64,000 nt of DNA from Falsiroseomonas algicola (GTDB taxonomy: Bacteria; Pseudomonadota; Alphaproteobacteria; Acetobacterales; Acetobacteraceae), in the NCBI RefSeq assembly GCF_011040385.1, contig NZ_JAAIKB010000011.1, positions 1-64,000 of the forward strand, written 5' to 3'. Below are positions 1 to 9,045 of this stretch, in pieces; the first letter of the stretch is position 1, and each line of letters begins with the position of its first letter. The notes under the pieces were generated by a model that worked only from the letters and a program-made list of their open reading frames with translations, searched no databases and was not told the origin of the DNA. The position numbers and the translations under genes were made by a program.

Positions 1-65
1 TTGCTCGCTGACCTCAACAGCCGCGAGCCTGGCACATCGATGCCGCTCAGGGGCCGTCCACCGCA

Positions 66-224
66 TCAGTTTGAGAACACCGGGCGGGTCGGCTCCGCGG
101 GTCTTTTCCGCCCCTGCCGTGTTGCCGGACTTGCCGATGCAACCAGCATCGGCGGCGCCCGGCGCCTTGCAACGACGAAAAATCCCCTGCGGATCCTCAG
201 CCGCCGGCATTCTCAAGCGGTCAC
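66..224 (-). repeat. Dispersed ~160 bp palindromic element, copy 1
   Basis: Read on the minus strand it begins GTGACCGCTTGAGAATGCCGG and ends near CCGGTGTTCTCAAAC, so its ends are imperfect inverted repeats. The inside carries the hairpin GCCGATGC-TGGTT-GCATCGGC that is identical in the copies at 12436-12599 and 57528-57688. It starts 3 nt after the stop codon of the minus-strand gene at 228-857 and is read in the same direction as that gene. It holds no convincing coding sequence. It could be a MITE-like element, a structured 3' UTR or a terminator. Bases 1-65 to its left show nothing recognisable. Confidence 0.85.
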
Positions 225-227
225 AGA

Positions 228-857
228 TCAGCGCCAGACGAAGTCGTTGACGCTGCAGGTCTCGACGCGCCGCCGCTCGAAGGACCGGCCATCGGCATAG
301 ACCACGCGCATATCCACCGTGCAGACGCGGCCGGCGGGCAGGCTGACCTGCAGGCGCTGGCCGGGCTGGAGCACGTTCTGGCCGAGCCGGTCGCCGCCCC
401 AGTTGCTGTCGGTGGACAGCGACACATAGACCTCCCGGATCGTCAGGCCCGTGCCGTTGACGAAGTAGAAGCTGGGATTGCCGGCGATCGAGGCGCCCGC
501 CCCGCCGCCGCCGATGCTGGCCCCGGCGCCCGCGCCGGATCGCCCGAAGACGATCTGGCTCAGGCTGCAGGCATTCACCTGCATGCGGCTCTCCTCGCCG
601 CCGCCCTGATAGGTGACGCGCAGGTCGAGGATGCAGTCGCCGAAATTCGGCGTGACCCAGACCCGCTGGCCGGGCGGCAGCACGGAGGTGCCGAGGATGT
701 CCGGCCCCCAGTCGGAGACGCGGGAGGAGGAGACATAGGCCCGCTCAATCACCCGGCCCGTATCATTGACGAGCCAGAAGCGGTTCTGCGCCTGCGCCGC
801 CCCCGCGCCAACCAGGCCGGCGAGGAGGGCGAGCAGGGCGATCAGGTGGCGACGCAT
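228..857 (-). CDS. Secreted protein with two tandem copies of an ~80-residue domain
   Basis: A 209-residue exported protein. Residues 1-23 form a signal peptide ending AGAAQA. Two homologous domains follow (about 24-105 and 128-209), joined by a Gly/Ala/Ser linker near 108-126. Each repeat has the pattern F-x-x-V-N-x-T-G, YVS, a WG-x-D-x-LG core, PGQR, and two cysteines (GDC...NAC and GRVC...ETC), which suggests one disulfide per domain in the periplasm. The ATG at 857 was chosen over the longer frame because GGGAGA lies just upstream and the signal peptide starts there. I do not recognise a named family. Function unknown. A palindromic repeat abuts its stop codon. Confidence 0.8.
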   Translation of the reverse strand: MRRHLIALLALLAGLVGAGAAQAQNRFWLVNDTGRVIERAYVSSSRVSDWGPDILGTSVLPPGQRVWVTPNFGDCILDLRVTYQGGGEESRMQVNACSLSQIVFGRSGAGAGASIGGGGAGASIAGNPSFYFVNGTGLTIREVYVSLSTDSNWGGDRLGQNVLQPGQRLQVSLPAGRVCTVDMRVVYADGRSFERRRVETCSVNDFVWR

Positions 858-1033
858 GTGGCGATCTCCCGGAAAGCTGGACGTATCGAAAGGTATCGGA
901 ACGGTTCTGGCAACAGTCAGGATCACCCCTCCTCGCGGAGGCGTGATGCACTTTAAAGTTGCAATGGATTGTCCTTGAGATCAGATTTGCGTTCGATACC
1001 GTGGCGCGCGGATGTACGCGCCTGGGGTCACGC

Positions 1034-1387
1034 ATGTCGCAGGACACGACCGAGTCGCCCGCTGCCCGTCGACTTTCCGCCGCCATCCACGAGATGCGGG
1101 CTGAGGTGACGGCGACGCGCGCCGCCCTGCGGGCCGTGATGGCGGATGACGGCGCTGCCGCCACGGGCCTGCCGGCACCCCTTGCCGAACTCGCGGAATC
1201 CGCGAGCCGGCTGGTCGGCTTTGCCGATCCTTCGGCTACGAATTCGGCCGCGCCGGGCGCGGATGTCGATCCGGTGAGCACGCCGCCCCATCCGATGCGG
1301 CGGATCACCGACTGGGCCGAGGGCATCCTGCACGCGCTCCCGCCGGGCAGCCACATCGTCACGCGCCGGCGTTCCGAACAGTATTGA
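1034..1387 (+). CDS. Hypothetical protein, 117 aa
   Basis: A small soluble protein starting MSQDTTESPA. It has a predicted helical, Ala/Arg-rich N-terminal half (about residues 10-45), a Pro/Ala-rich middle, and a short conserved-looking C-terminal stretch (RRITDWAEGILHAL). There is no signal peptide and no membrane segment. The frame is open further upstream to 959, but those codons have poor third-position GC, so ATG 1034 is preferred. It stands alone between the secreted protein (divergent, 176 bp away) and the TPR lipoprotein gene. I do not recognise the family. Confidence 0.55.
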   Translation: MSQDTTESPAARRLSAAIHEMRAEVTATRAALRAVMADDGAAATGLPAPLAELAESASRLVGFADPSATNSAAPGADVDPVSTPPHPMRRITDWAEGILHALPPGSHIVTRRRSEQY

Positions 1388-1514
1388 ACCTCCTCGGCTG
1401 TCGGCAGCGTCGCGGTCGCGATTGTGGCAAATCGGCATCGCCGATCCGCCACATGTTGCAACATGGCCACGCCATGGTGGCGTGCCCCGGCCTTCCCCGG
1501 CTAGGCTTCGGCCA

Positions 1515-3233
1515 ATGATCAGGCTCGTGCCCCCCCGCCGTGCCGTCCTCCTCGCGGCAGCCCTGCTTTCGGCCTGCGCGGCGGCGGGCACGCCCGTCCC
1601 CGCCACCGCGCCCGCCCATGCCCAGCCCACCGAGCCCGGTGGCGTCTTCGGCACCTATCTGGCCGGCCGCTTCGCGCAATCCGAGACCGATACCCGCACC
1701 GCAGCCGACAATCTGCTGGATGCGCTGCGGCGGGAGCCGGACCAGGCGGAACTCGTCAACCGCGCCTTCGCCGCCGCGCTGCTGGATGGAAGGCCCGATG
1801 CGCTGCGCCTGGCGCGCCGCCTGCCCGAGAACCAGGCCGCCGCCCTGCTGCTGGTGGGGTCCGAGGCCGTGGCCGGTCGCTGGGACCGCGCCGAGCAGCG
1901 GGTGCGCAACCTGCCGCGCCAGGGGCCGGCGCAGATCCTGCAGCCCCTGCTGCTCGCCTGGGTCCAGCAGGGCAAGGGGCAGACGGATGCCGCCATCGCC
2001 ACGCTGCGGCCGCTGGCCGAAGGCGGGCGGCTGCGCGGCATCCACGCCCTTCACCTCGCGCTCATCGCCGATGTCGCCGGCCGGCCGCGGGAGGCCGAGC
2101 GCGCCATCCGCACCGCGCTCGCCGAAACGCCCGAACCCTCCCTCCGCCTGCTGCAACTCGCCGCCGGTATCCTCGCGCGCAGCGGGCGGGAGGCGGAGGC
2201 GATGCGGCTGATGGAGGCGCTGGGCCGGGGGCTCGGTGACTTCGCCATTGCCGCCGGGACGGAGCAGGCGCGCCGCGCCGTCATCGCGCAGCGGGGCGTC
2301 GCCTCGGCCGTCGAGGGCATCTCGGAAGCGCATCTCGCCCTCGCCGCCGCGCTGCGCCAGCAGGGGGCGGGGGATGGTGCGCTGATCCTGGCGCGTCTGT
2401 CGTTGCGGCTGCGCCCGAACTTCGCCGCCGCCCTGCTGCTGATCGCGGAATCCTATGGCGAGGAGCGGCACCCCGACACCGCCTTTGCCGTGCTGGAACA
2501 GGTCCCGGCGAACGATCCGCTGGCGCGCGTGGCTGCCTTGCGCCGCGCCTCGGCGCTGGACCGGATGGACCGCGTGCCGGAGGCGGAGGCGGCGCTGCGC
2601 GCGATCGCGGCGGAGGTGCCCAACGCGCCGCAGCCGCTGGCACGACTTGGCGACCTGCTGCGCGCGCGCAACCGCTTCGGCGAGGCGATCGCCGCCTATG
2701 ACGGGGCGCTGGAACGGGTCGGCACGCCGACCGCGGCCGAATGGCCGCTGCTCTATGCCCGCGGCATCGCCCATGAACGCGCAGGCGCCTGGCCGAGCGC
2801 GGAGGCCGATTTCAAGCGGGCGCTCGAGCTTTCGCCCGAACAGCCCTACGTCATGAACTACCTGGCCTATACCTGGGTGGAGCAGGGCAAGGACCTGCCC
2901 GAGGCCCGGCGGATGCTGGAACGCGCGGTCGAACTCCGCCCGAATGACGGCAACATCGTCGACAGCCTCGGCTGGGCGCTGTTCAAGATGGGCGACCTGC
3001 CGGGCGCCATCCGCTGGCTGGAACGCGCGGTGGAGCTGGAGCCGCGCAACAGCGTCATCAACGACCACCTCGGCGATGCCTATTGGGCGGCGGGGCGGGA
3101 GCGGGAGGCGCGGTTCCAGTGGCGCCGCGCGCTGGGGCTGGAGCCGGAGCCCGGTGACCTCGTGAAGATCGAGGCCAAGCTGCGGGACGGGCTGCCCGCC
3201 GCGGCGGCCCCGACGGCGCAGCGCGCGGACTGA
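1515..3233 (+). CDS. TPR-repeat lipoprotein
   Basis: A 572-residue protein with a lipoprotein signal peptide (LLSAC near residue 17), so it is probably anchored to a membrane on the periplasmic side. The rest is almost entirely tetratricopeptide repeats. They are clearest from about residue 300 on (for example the repeats around [32 protein letters not shown] and [15 protein letters not shown]). TPR proteins of this kind act as scaffolds in envelope assembly. The exact partner cannot be told. The ATG at 1515 is chosen because the signal peptide begins there, the longer frame being untypical. ispE follows 19 bp downstream on the same strand. Confidence 0.8.
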   Translation: MIRLVPPRRAVLLAAALLSACAAAGTPVPATAPAHAQPTEPGGVFGTYLAGRFAQSETDTRTAADNLLDALRREPDQAELVNRAFAAALLDGRPDALRLARRLPENQAAALLLVGSEAVAGRWDRAEQRVRNLPRQGPAQILQPLLLAWVQQGKGQTDAAIATLRPLAEGGRLRGIHALHLALIADVAGRPREAERAIRTALAETPEPSLRLLQLAAGILARSGREAEAMRLMEALGRGLGDFAIAAGTEQARRAVIAQRGVASAVEGISEAHLALAAALRQQGAGDGALILARLSLRLRPNFAAALLLIAESYGEERHPDTAFAVLEQVPANDPLARVAALRRASALDRMDRVPEAEAALRAIAAEVPNAPQPLARLGDLLRARNRFGEAIAAYDGALERVGTPTAAEWPLLYARGIAHERAGAWPSAEADFKRALELSPEQPYVMNYLAYTWVEQGKDLPEARRMLERAVELRPNDGNIVDSLGWALFKMGDLPGAIRWLERAVELEPRNSVINDHLGDAYWAAGREREARFQWRRALGLEPEPGDLVKIEAKLRDGLPAAAAPTAQRAD

Positions 3234-3252
3234 GGCGGGTTACCGCTTTCGC

Positions 3253-4104
3253 ATGAGCGGCTTCGCCCCGGCCAAGGTCAATTTGACGCTGCGCGTCACC
3301 GGCAGCCGCGCCGATGGCTATCATCTGTTGGACAGCCTCGCCGTCTTCGCAGGGGTGGGCGACGTGGTCCGCGCGGAGCCGGCGGAGGGGCTGACCCTGT
3401 CCCTGGCCGGGCCCGGCGCGGGCGCCCTGGCAGCGGAGCCCGACAACCTGGTGCTGCGCGCGGCCCGTGCCCTGGCGGCAGCGGCCGGCGTGCCGGCGCG
3501 GGCGGCGATCAGCCTCGAAAAGCATCTGCCGGTGGCTTCCGGCATCGGCGGCGGTTCGGCCGATGCGGCGGCGGCGCTGCGGGTGCTGGATGGGCTGTGG
3601 GGCACGGGGCTCGGCCCGGCGCGGCTGCGGGCGATCGCGGCTGGGCTGGGCGCCGATGTGCCGGTCTGCGTGGAGAGCCGGCCGATGCGCATGCGGGGCG
3701 TGGGGGAGGTGCTGGATGCGGTGCCGCCGCTGCCGCCCTTCGGCCTGCTGCTGGCCAATCCCCGGCTGGCGCTGGCCACGCCCGCCGTCTTCAAGGCGCG
3801 CGCGCCGGGCTTCTCGGCGGAAGCGGATTATCCCGATCGCTGGGCTGATGCCGCGGCGCTGGCGGAGTGGCTGCGGCCGCTGGGCAATGATCTGCAGGAC
3901 GCCGCCATCGCGCTCTGCCCGCCGATCGCCGATGTGCTGGCGGCCATCGCAGCGCAGCCCGGCTGCCTTCTGGCGCGGATGAGCGGCAGCGGCGCGACCT
4001 GCTTCGGCCTCTTCGGGACGCCGGCGGCGGCCGAGGCCGCCGCGGCGGCCCTGCCCGCGTCCTGGTGGCGCTGGGGCGGCGCTACCGCCCCAGCCAGCCC
4101 TTGA
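3253..4104 (+). CDS. ispE: 4-diphosphocytidyl-2-C-methyl-D-erythritol kinase
   Basis: This GHMP kinase phosphorylates the 2-hydroxyl of CDP-methylerythritol in the non-mevalonate isoprenoid pathway, using ATP, in the cytosol. The 283 residues carry the family motifs in order: the N-terminal APAKVN stretch with the substrate lysine (residue 8), the glycine-rich ATP loop [14 protein letters not shown] (about 93-106), the catalytic-region GADVPV (about 133-138), and the C-terminal GHMP motif [12 protein letters not shown]. Length is normal. It likely shares a transcript with the TPR lipoprotein. Its last 23 bp overlap the end of the convergent aminotransferase gene. ispH of the same pathway lies at 47248-48210. 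Confidence 0.95.
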   Translation: MSGFAPAKVNLTLRVTGSRADGYHLLDSLAVFAGVGDVVRAEPAEGLTLSLAGPGAGALAAEPDNLVLRAARALAAAAGVPARAAISLEKHLPVASGIGGGSADAAAALRVLDGLWGTGLGPARLRAIAAGLGADVPVCVESRPMRMRGVGEVLDAVPPLPPFGLLLANPRLALATPAVFKARAPGFSAEADYPDRWADAAALAEWLRPLGNDLQDAAIALCPPIADVLAAIAAQPGCLLARMSGSGATCFGLFGTPAAAEAAAAALPASWWRWGGATAPASP

Positions 4105-5251
4105 GCCGCGCCGGCGCCTGCACCATCGCCGCTTCCGGCCCGCAATAGCTGAAGCGGAGAAAGCGGCTGCCGCGGTCGCGGTCGAAATCGACGCCGGAGG
4201 AGGCCGCGATGCCCGCGCCCTCCAGCATCCGGGCGCAGAAATCGAGGCTGTCATTCGTGAGGTGCCCGACATCGCACCAGAGGTAGAAGGCGCCATCGGC
4301 CTGCGCGATGCGGTCGAAGCCCGCCGCCGGCAGCCCCTCCAGCAGCGCGCTCCGGGCGCGGGCATAGCCGGCCTTGTTGGCTTCCAGCTCCTCCGTGCAG
4401 TCGAAGGCGGCCTCGGCGGCGACCTGCGCGACATGGGGGGCGCTGATGAACAGGTTCTGCGCCAGGCACTCCACCGGGCGGACCAGATCCTCCGGCAGCA
4501 CCAGCCAGCCGATCCGCCAGCCCGTCATGGAGAAATACTTGGAGAAGCTGTTCACGACCACGGCGCTGTCGCTGAAGGCGGCGGCGGTGCTCTCCGCCAC
4601 CGTGCCGTAGGACAGGCCGTGATAGATCTCGTCGGAGACGAGCCGTACGCCATGCGCGTGGCACCAGCGGGCAATCGCCGACAATTCTTCCGGCGGCAGC
4701 ATGGTGCCGGCGGGGTTGCAGGGGCTGGCGACGATCAGCCCGGCCGGCAGCGGGTCCAGCTTCTCCAGCATCGCGAGCGTCGGCTGGAAGCGGGTGGAGG
4801 CATCGCAGGGCAGCAGCTGCGGCACCATGCCGAGCGCGGTCAGGATATTGGCATAGGGCGGGTAGAAGGGCGCGGCCATGGCGACGCGGTCGCCTACGTC
4901 GAAGGCCGCCAGGAAGGCGAGGGGGAAGGCGCCGGAGGCGCCGACCGTGACGGCGATGCGCGCGGGCGCGACCTCCACCCCGTATTTGTCGCGGTAGTGG
5001 CCGGCGATGCGGGCGCGCAGCGACGCCAGGCCGAAGGCCTCCGTGTAGCCCATCGGGTTGCCGGCCTGGAGCGCGCGGATCGCGGCCTCCGCCGCCCCGC
5101 GCGGCGCACCGCTGCCGGGCTGGCCGACCTCCATGCGGAGAATCCCGGGCGCCCCAGGCGGCAGCGTCGCGGCGCGGGCATTCGCCGCCGCGATCACGTC
5201 CATCACCATGAAGGGGGGCGCTTCCGCGCCCCGCCCGGTCTTCAGCGCCAT
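4082..5251 (-). CDS. PLP-dependent class I/II aminotransferase
   Basis: A 389-residue fold-type I aminotransferase. The PLP Schiff-base lysine is K238 in [16 protein letters not shown]. The cofactor-contacting motifs are SPCNPAGT (about 176-183) and SDEIYHG with Asp207. This subgroup includes aspartate and alanine aminotransferase-like enzymes, and the precise amino donor cannot be assigned from sequence alone. The start codon overlaps the stop of the upstream gamma-glutamyltranspeptidase-like gene by one base (5251), so the two are probably co-transcribed. The 3' end overlaps ispE by 23 bp, tail to tail. Confidence 0.9.
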   Translation of the reverse strand: MALKTGRGAEAPPFMVMDVIAAANARAATLPPGAPGILRMEVGQPGSGAPRGAAEAAIRALQAGNPMGYTEAFGLASLRARIAGHYRDKYGVEVAPARIAVTVGASGAFPLAFLAAFDVGDRVAMAAPFYPPYANILTALGMVPQLLPCDASTRFQPTLAMLEKLDPLPAGLIVASPCNPAGTMLPPEELSAIARWCHAHGVRLVSDEIYHGLSYGTVAESTAAAFSDSAVVVNSFSKYFSMTGWRIGWLVLPEDLVRPVECLAQNLFISAPHVAQVAAEAAFDCTEELEANKAGYARARSALLEGLPAAGFDRIAQADGAFYLWCDVGHLTNDSLDFCARMLEGAGIAASSGVDFDRDRGSRFLRFSYCGPEAAMVQAPARLKGWLGR

Positions 5252-6687
5252 CAGCGGTCCACGGCGCCGATCGCGAGGCCGGTGCCGCGCGGATCGGTCA
5301 GGGAGAAGCAGGCATTGGCATCGCCCGGGAGGTAGCGGGGGCAGGACATGAGGTTGCCCCGGCCCGGATTGGGCACGCCGGCGAAGATCGCCTCGGCGGG
5401 GGCGTTCCGCAGCGCGGCCGCCAGAGGCGCGGCGGCGGCGATCGGCGCGGCATGCTGCCCGCTGCCGGCGCTGGCCGCGCGGAAGGTGCGCAGCGGCGCG
5501 TTGAAGGCCAGCGCCGCGGAGAGCAGCGGCGGCTGCACCTGGCCGATGCCCGGCGCCGCGGCCAGCAGGATCCCCGTGCCCGGCGCCACGCGGCCCGTGC
5601 CGAAGAGGTTGTTCATGGTGAAGGCGCAGCTGACCGCCATGCCGTCCCGATCCACCACGATCAGGCTGGAGGAGGCGGGCAGCACCGGCCAGCCCTGGTC
5701 GGCCGGCAGTTCCGCCGTCACCAGCGCCATCGGGTCGCCGCCCCGTTCCCGCCAGGCGCGGGCCACGGCCACGCCGCGCAGCGCCGCCGCATCCGGCGCG
5801 GCGCCGGCATTCAGCGCCGTGAAGGCCGCCGCGGCGGCCAGCCCGCCATCGGCGGGCGGCGGCAGGAAGGCGACGCTGTCATTGCCCGATCGCAGGATCA
5901 TGGGCGCGGCGACGCGGGGGACGGAGGCGCGCATCTCCGCCACCGTCAGCCCGCCGCCCGCTGCCATGGAGGCATCGGCCACGCGCCGCGCCAGCGCGCC
6001 CTGGTGCAGATCGCCCACCCCCGCCGTGCGCAGCGCGCCCAGCGTGGTGCCGAGGTCCGGCTGGGTCAGTGTGGCGCCGGCCGTCAGCGGCTGGCCGCCG
6101 GCCGAGAAGACGGCAGCGGCGCCGGGGTCCGCCAGCAGCGGGCCGGCCACGGCGGCGAGGTCCGCCGCCAGGCCGCGGCTGACCTCCACGCCGAATCGCG
6201 CGGCCTGCTCGGCGGGGGCGATCAATTCCTCGAAGGGCCGGACGCCGCCCCGGGCATGCAGCGCGAAGAGGCCGCGGGCCAGCATGGGCACGGCGGCGGG
6301 ACGGTCGGCGCCGGGCGGCGTCGCCTCCCGCGCGCCGGGCAGGAAGAGGATGGCCTCGGCCTCCGCCCGGCGGGGGGCGAAGAGCAGGCAGGCGCCGCCG
6401 CCGCCGAGCGCGGCGCGGGAGGGCTGGGTGACGGCGAGCATGAGGCCGCCCGCCACCGCCGCATCGGCGGCGGACCCGCCGGCGGAGAGGGTGTTGCGCG
6501 CGACCAGCGCGGCGCGCGGGTCATCCGCCACGGCGCCGCCGAGGAAGCCACGGACGAAGCCGGCCTGGCCGGGCTGTGGGGCGTTGGGGTCCGGCTCCAG
6601 GGCACTGCAGCCCGAGAGCGCCAGCCCAGCCAGCAGGGCCAGCGCGGGGTGGGAAGCGGCAGCAGGGCGCGCTAGGGTCCGGCGCAT
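5251..6687 (-). CDS. Gamma-glutamyltranspeptidase-like lipoprotein
   Basis: A 478-residue member of the gamma-glutamyltransferase (Ntn-hydrolase) superfamily, shorter than classical GGT (about 550-580). The N-terminus is a lipoprotein signal (LALSGC, Cys27). The family's large-subunit start (GGSAADAAVAGGLMLAV, about 71-87) and GGGGACLLF are present, as is the small-subunit region VVDRDGMAVSCAFTMNN. At the autoprocessing site, where typical GGTs have TTHxSVVD, this protein reads SSSLIVVD (339-346). The nucleophile would therefore be serine, or the protein is not processed. AAGGAAGG lies 7 nt before ATG 6687. The frame's longer extension overlaps the divergent protease gene and is rejected. Confidence 0.85.
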   Translation of the reverse strand: MRRTLARPAAASHPALALLAGLALSGCSALEPDPNAPQPGQAGFVRGFLGGAVADDPRAALVARNTLSAGGSAADAAVAGGLMLAVTQPSRAALGGGGACLLFAPRRAEAEAILFLPGAREATPPGADRPAAVPMLARGLFALHARGGVRPFEELIAPAEQAARFGVEVSRGLAADLAAVAGPLLADPGAAAVFSAGGQPLTAGATLTQPDLGTTLGALRTAGVGDLHQGALARRVADASMAAGGGLTVAEMRASVPRVAAPMILRSGNDSVAFLPPPADGGLAAAAAFTALNAGAAPDAAALRGVAVARAWRERGGDPMALVTAELPADQGWPVLPASSSLIVVDRDGMAVSCAFTMNNLFGTGRVAPGTGILLAAAPGIGQVQPPLLSAALAFNAPLRTFRAASAGSGQHAAPIAAAAPLAAALRNAPAEAIFAGVPNPGRGNLMSCPRYLPGDANACFSLTDPRGTGLAIGAVDR

Positions 6688-6742
6688 GCCGCGACCTTCC
6701 TTCCTCGCCAGGCCCCCGGCTTCCGAGACACCGGCTTCCGCC

Positions 6743-8134
6743 ATGGTCTTCGCCGCCATGGGTGCCGTCCCGAAGCTGGTCGTCATGCTGGTCTTCCTCG
6801 CCCTTCTCGCCTTGGTGGCCTGGCCTGGATCCGCCTCGGCGCAGTCGGCGGCGTCGCGCATCGTCACCATCCGCGACGCCGAGACGGAACACCTCGTCCG
6901 GCGCCTGGTCCAGCCCCTGCTTCGCACCGCGGGGGTGGATCCCGGCCTGGTTCGGACCACGCTGATCCAGAACCGCGCCATAAACGCCTTCGTCAGCACC
7001 GGCAACCGGCTGTTCATCCATACCGGCCTGATCCAGCAATCCACCGGCGCGCTGGAACTGGTGGGTGTGCTGGCGCATGAGACCGGGCACATCGCCGGCG
7101 GGCACCTGGCCAGGCTGCCGGAGGAAATGCGCAACGCCATGCTGCGGAGCATCGGCGCCATGCTGCTGGGCGGCGCGGCGGCCGCGGCCAGCGGGCAGTC
7201 AGGGGCGCTGGCGGCCGGCATGCTGGGCGGCCAGGCGAGCGCCATGGGTGAATTCTACGCCTTCACCCGCAGCCAGGAACAGGCGGCGGACCAGGCGGGG
7301 GTCAACTACCTTGATCGCCTGGGCTGGTCTTCCCGCGGGCTGGAGAGGCTGCTGGAGCGGCTGCTGGACCAGGAACTCCTCGCGGTCGGCCGGCAGGACC
7401 CCTATTTCCGCACCCACCCGCTGTCGCGCGACCGGCTGGATTTCATCCGCGAGCATCTGGCGCGGTCCCGCTTCGCGGAGGCGCCCTTTCCGGCCGACCT
7501 CGAAGCCGCCTTCGCCATGGTCCGGGCCAAGCTGGACGGCTTCATCGATTCGCCGCTGATGACCCTGCGCCGCTATCCCGAGAGCGATACGGGCGCCCCC
7601 GCCCGCTACGCCCGCGCCATCGCCCAGTTCCGATCCGGGCGCATCGCCCCGGCGGTGGCGATGGTGGATGCGTTGATCGCCGAGCAGCCCCATAACCCCT
7701 GGCTGCATGAACTGAAGGGCCAGATCCTGTTCGAGGGCCATCGCCTGGCCGATTCGCTGGCGCCCTATGCCACCGCCGCCCGGCTGGCGCCGGAAGAAGG
7801 CCTGATCCGGCTCAGCCATGCGCGTGTGCTGATGGAGCTCGGCCAGCCCGCCCAGCTGCGCCAGGCCCTGTCCGAACTGGATGCGGCGATGCGGACGGAG
7901 CGCGAGAGCGCCTTTCTCTGGCGCCAGATGGCGGTGGCGCATGGCCGACTGGGGGAGATGCCGATGGCCGACCTGGCGCTTGCGGAGGAGGCGATGCTGC
8001 TGGGAGATGCGCTGGCGGCGCGGACGCTGGCCGCCAGGGCGGAAGCGGCTCTGCCGCCGGGACCCATGCGGCTGCGGGCGTCCGACCTGCGCAACGCCGC
8101 GCAGCCGGAGAACCTGCCGCCGCGGCGGCGATAG
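6743..8134 (+). CDS. M48 family zinc metalloprotease with TPR tail (BepA/YfgC-like)
   Basis: A 463-residue exported protease. An N-terminal hydrophobic segment (LVVMLVFLALLALVAW) with an A-S-A cleavage site precedes the M48 domain. The zinc site is HETGH at about 112-116, and the third ligand is probably Glu179 in SQEQAADQ. The C-terminal third (about 290-440) is TPR-like. This architecture matches BepA/YfgC, a periplasmic protease and chaperone of outer-membrane assembly. The start is uncertain. ATG codons at 6686, 6743 and 6758 are in frame. The stretch 6686-6742 has poor GC at third positions, so 6743 is preferred. It diverges from the GGT-like gene. Confidence 0.85.
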   Translation: MVFAAMGAVPKLVVMLVFLALLALVAWPGSASAQSAASRIVTIRDAETEHLVRRLVQPLLRTAGVDPGLVRTTLIQNRAINAFVSTGNRLFIHTGLIQQSTGALELVGVLAHETGHIAGGHLARLPEEMRNAMLRSIGAMLLGGAAAAASGQSGALAAGMLGGQASAMGEFYAFTRSQEQAADQAGVNYLDRLGWSSRGLERLLERLLDQELLAVGRQDPYFRTHPLSRDRLDFIREHLARSRFAEAPFPADLEAAFAMVRAKLDGFIDSPLMTLRRYPESDTGAPARYARAIAQFRSGRIAPAVAMVDALIAEQPHNPWLHELKGQILFEGHRLADSLAPYATAARLAPEEGLIRLSHARVLMELGQPAQLRQALSELDAAMRTERESAFLWRQMAVAHGRLGEMPMADLALAEEAMLLGDALAARTLAARAEAALPPGPMRLRASDLRNAAQPENLPPRRR

Positions 8135-8192
8135 GCCGGGCGCCGGTGGGGGCGTCGGTGACACGGGCAGGCCGGCTGCGATAAGGACAGGC

Positions 8193-8945
8193 ATGACCCG
8201 ATCCACCCTGCGTGCCCTCCTCACCGCCGGCCTTGTCCTTCTTGCCGGCGGAGCACCGGCGCAGGAGGCGCCGCCCGGCTTCACCGCGGCCCAGCGCGCG
8301 GAGATCCTCTCCATCCTGCGCCAAGCGCTGCGGGAGGATCCGACCCTGATGCGGGAGGCCCTGGCCGGGCTGGAGGAGGCGGACCGCCGCGACCGCAGCG
8401 AGGCGCAGCGCGCCGCCATCGCGGAGAATGCGGAGGCCCTGTTCCGCGACGCCGCCGACCCCAGCAAGGGCAATGCCCGCGGCGATGTCACCATCGTCGA
8501 GTTCTTCGATGCCCGCTGCGGCTACTGCAAGCAGATGCAGCCGGCCATGGATGCGTTGCTGCGGCGCGACCCCAACATCCGCGTGGTGCTGAAGGACCTG
8601 CCGATCCTGGGGCCGAACAGCGTCCTCGCCTCCCGCGCCCTGCTCGCGGCGCAGCGGCAGGGGCGCTACGTGCCGCTCTATGACGCGCTGCTGTCGCTGC
8701 GGGGCGAGCCGACCGAGGCGGTGCTGCGCCAGCAGGCGGAGCGCGCGGGGCTCGACTGGGCCCGGCTGCGACGGGACATGGACGATCCCGCCATCGCCGC
8801 GCGGATCGAGCGCAATCTCGGCCTGGCCCAGCGGCTGGGGATTGAGGGCACGCCCGCGCTGGTGATCGGCACGACGCTGGTGCCCGGCGCGATCGAGCTG
8901 CCGGCGCTGGAGCGGCTGGTGGCCGAGGCGCGTGCCGCCCGCTGA
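8193..8945 (+). CDS. DsbA-family thiol:disulfide oxidoreductase
   Basis: A 250-residue periplasmic thioredoxin-fold protein. It has a signal peptide (about 1-23, ending APAQ), a helical N-terminal extension (about 28-90), and then a DsbA-like domain with the active site CGYC (109-112) and the cis-proline motif GTPALVIG near 220. The extension-plus-CxYC layout resembles the BcfH/DsbG-like 'DsbA family' oxidoreductases that often have isomerase activity. AAGGA sits 5 nt before ATG 8193, which fixes the start. It follows the M48 protease by 58 bp on the same strand. Both act on envelope proteins. Confidence 0.88.
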   Translation: MTRSTLRALLTAGLVLLAGGAPAQEAPPGFTAAQRAEILSILRQALREDPTLMREALAGLEEADRRDRSEAQRAAIAENAEALFRDAADPSKGNARGDVTIVEFFDARCGYCKQMQPAMDALLRRDPNIRVVLKDLPILGPNSVLASRALLAAQRQGRYVPLYDALLSLRGEPTEAVLRQQAERAGLDWARLRRDMDDPAIAARIERNLGLAQRLGIEGTPALVIGTTLVPGAIELPALERLVAEARAAR

Positions 8946-9045
8946 CCATCAATCAACAGTAGAACATGGACTTTCGTTAAGCGCCCGCGGGCCGGATTGC
9001 CCGGCCCGGGGCGCCGTATAGACTGCCCTCCCAAGGGGGATTCCG

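Noticed and set aside
66-224. Palindromic element as an insertion sequence
   Set aside because: No transposase frame and no clear target-site duplication at the three copies. Length is far below an IS.
5251-7245. Longer start for the gamma-glutamyltranspeptidase-like gene
   Set aside because: The extension lies over the divergent protease gene, and the lipoprotein signal begins at 6687 with a ribosome site.
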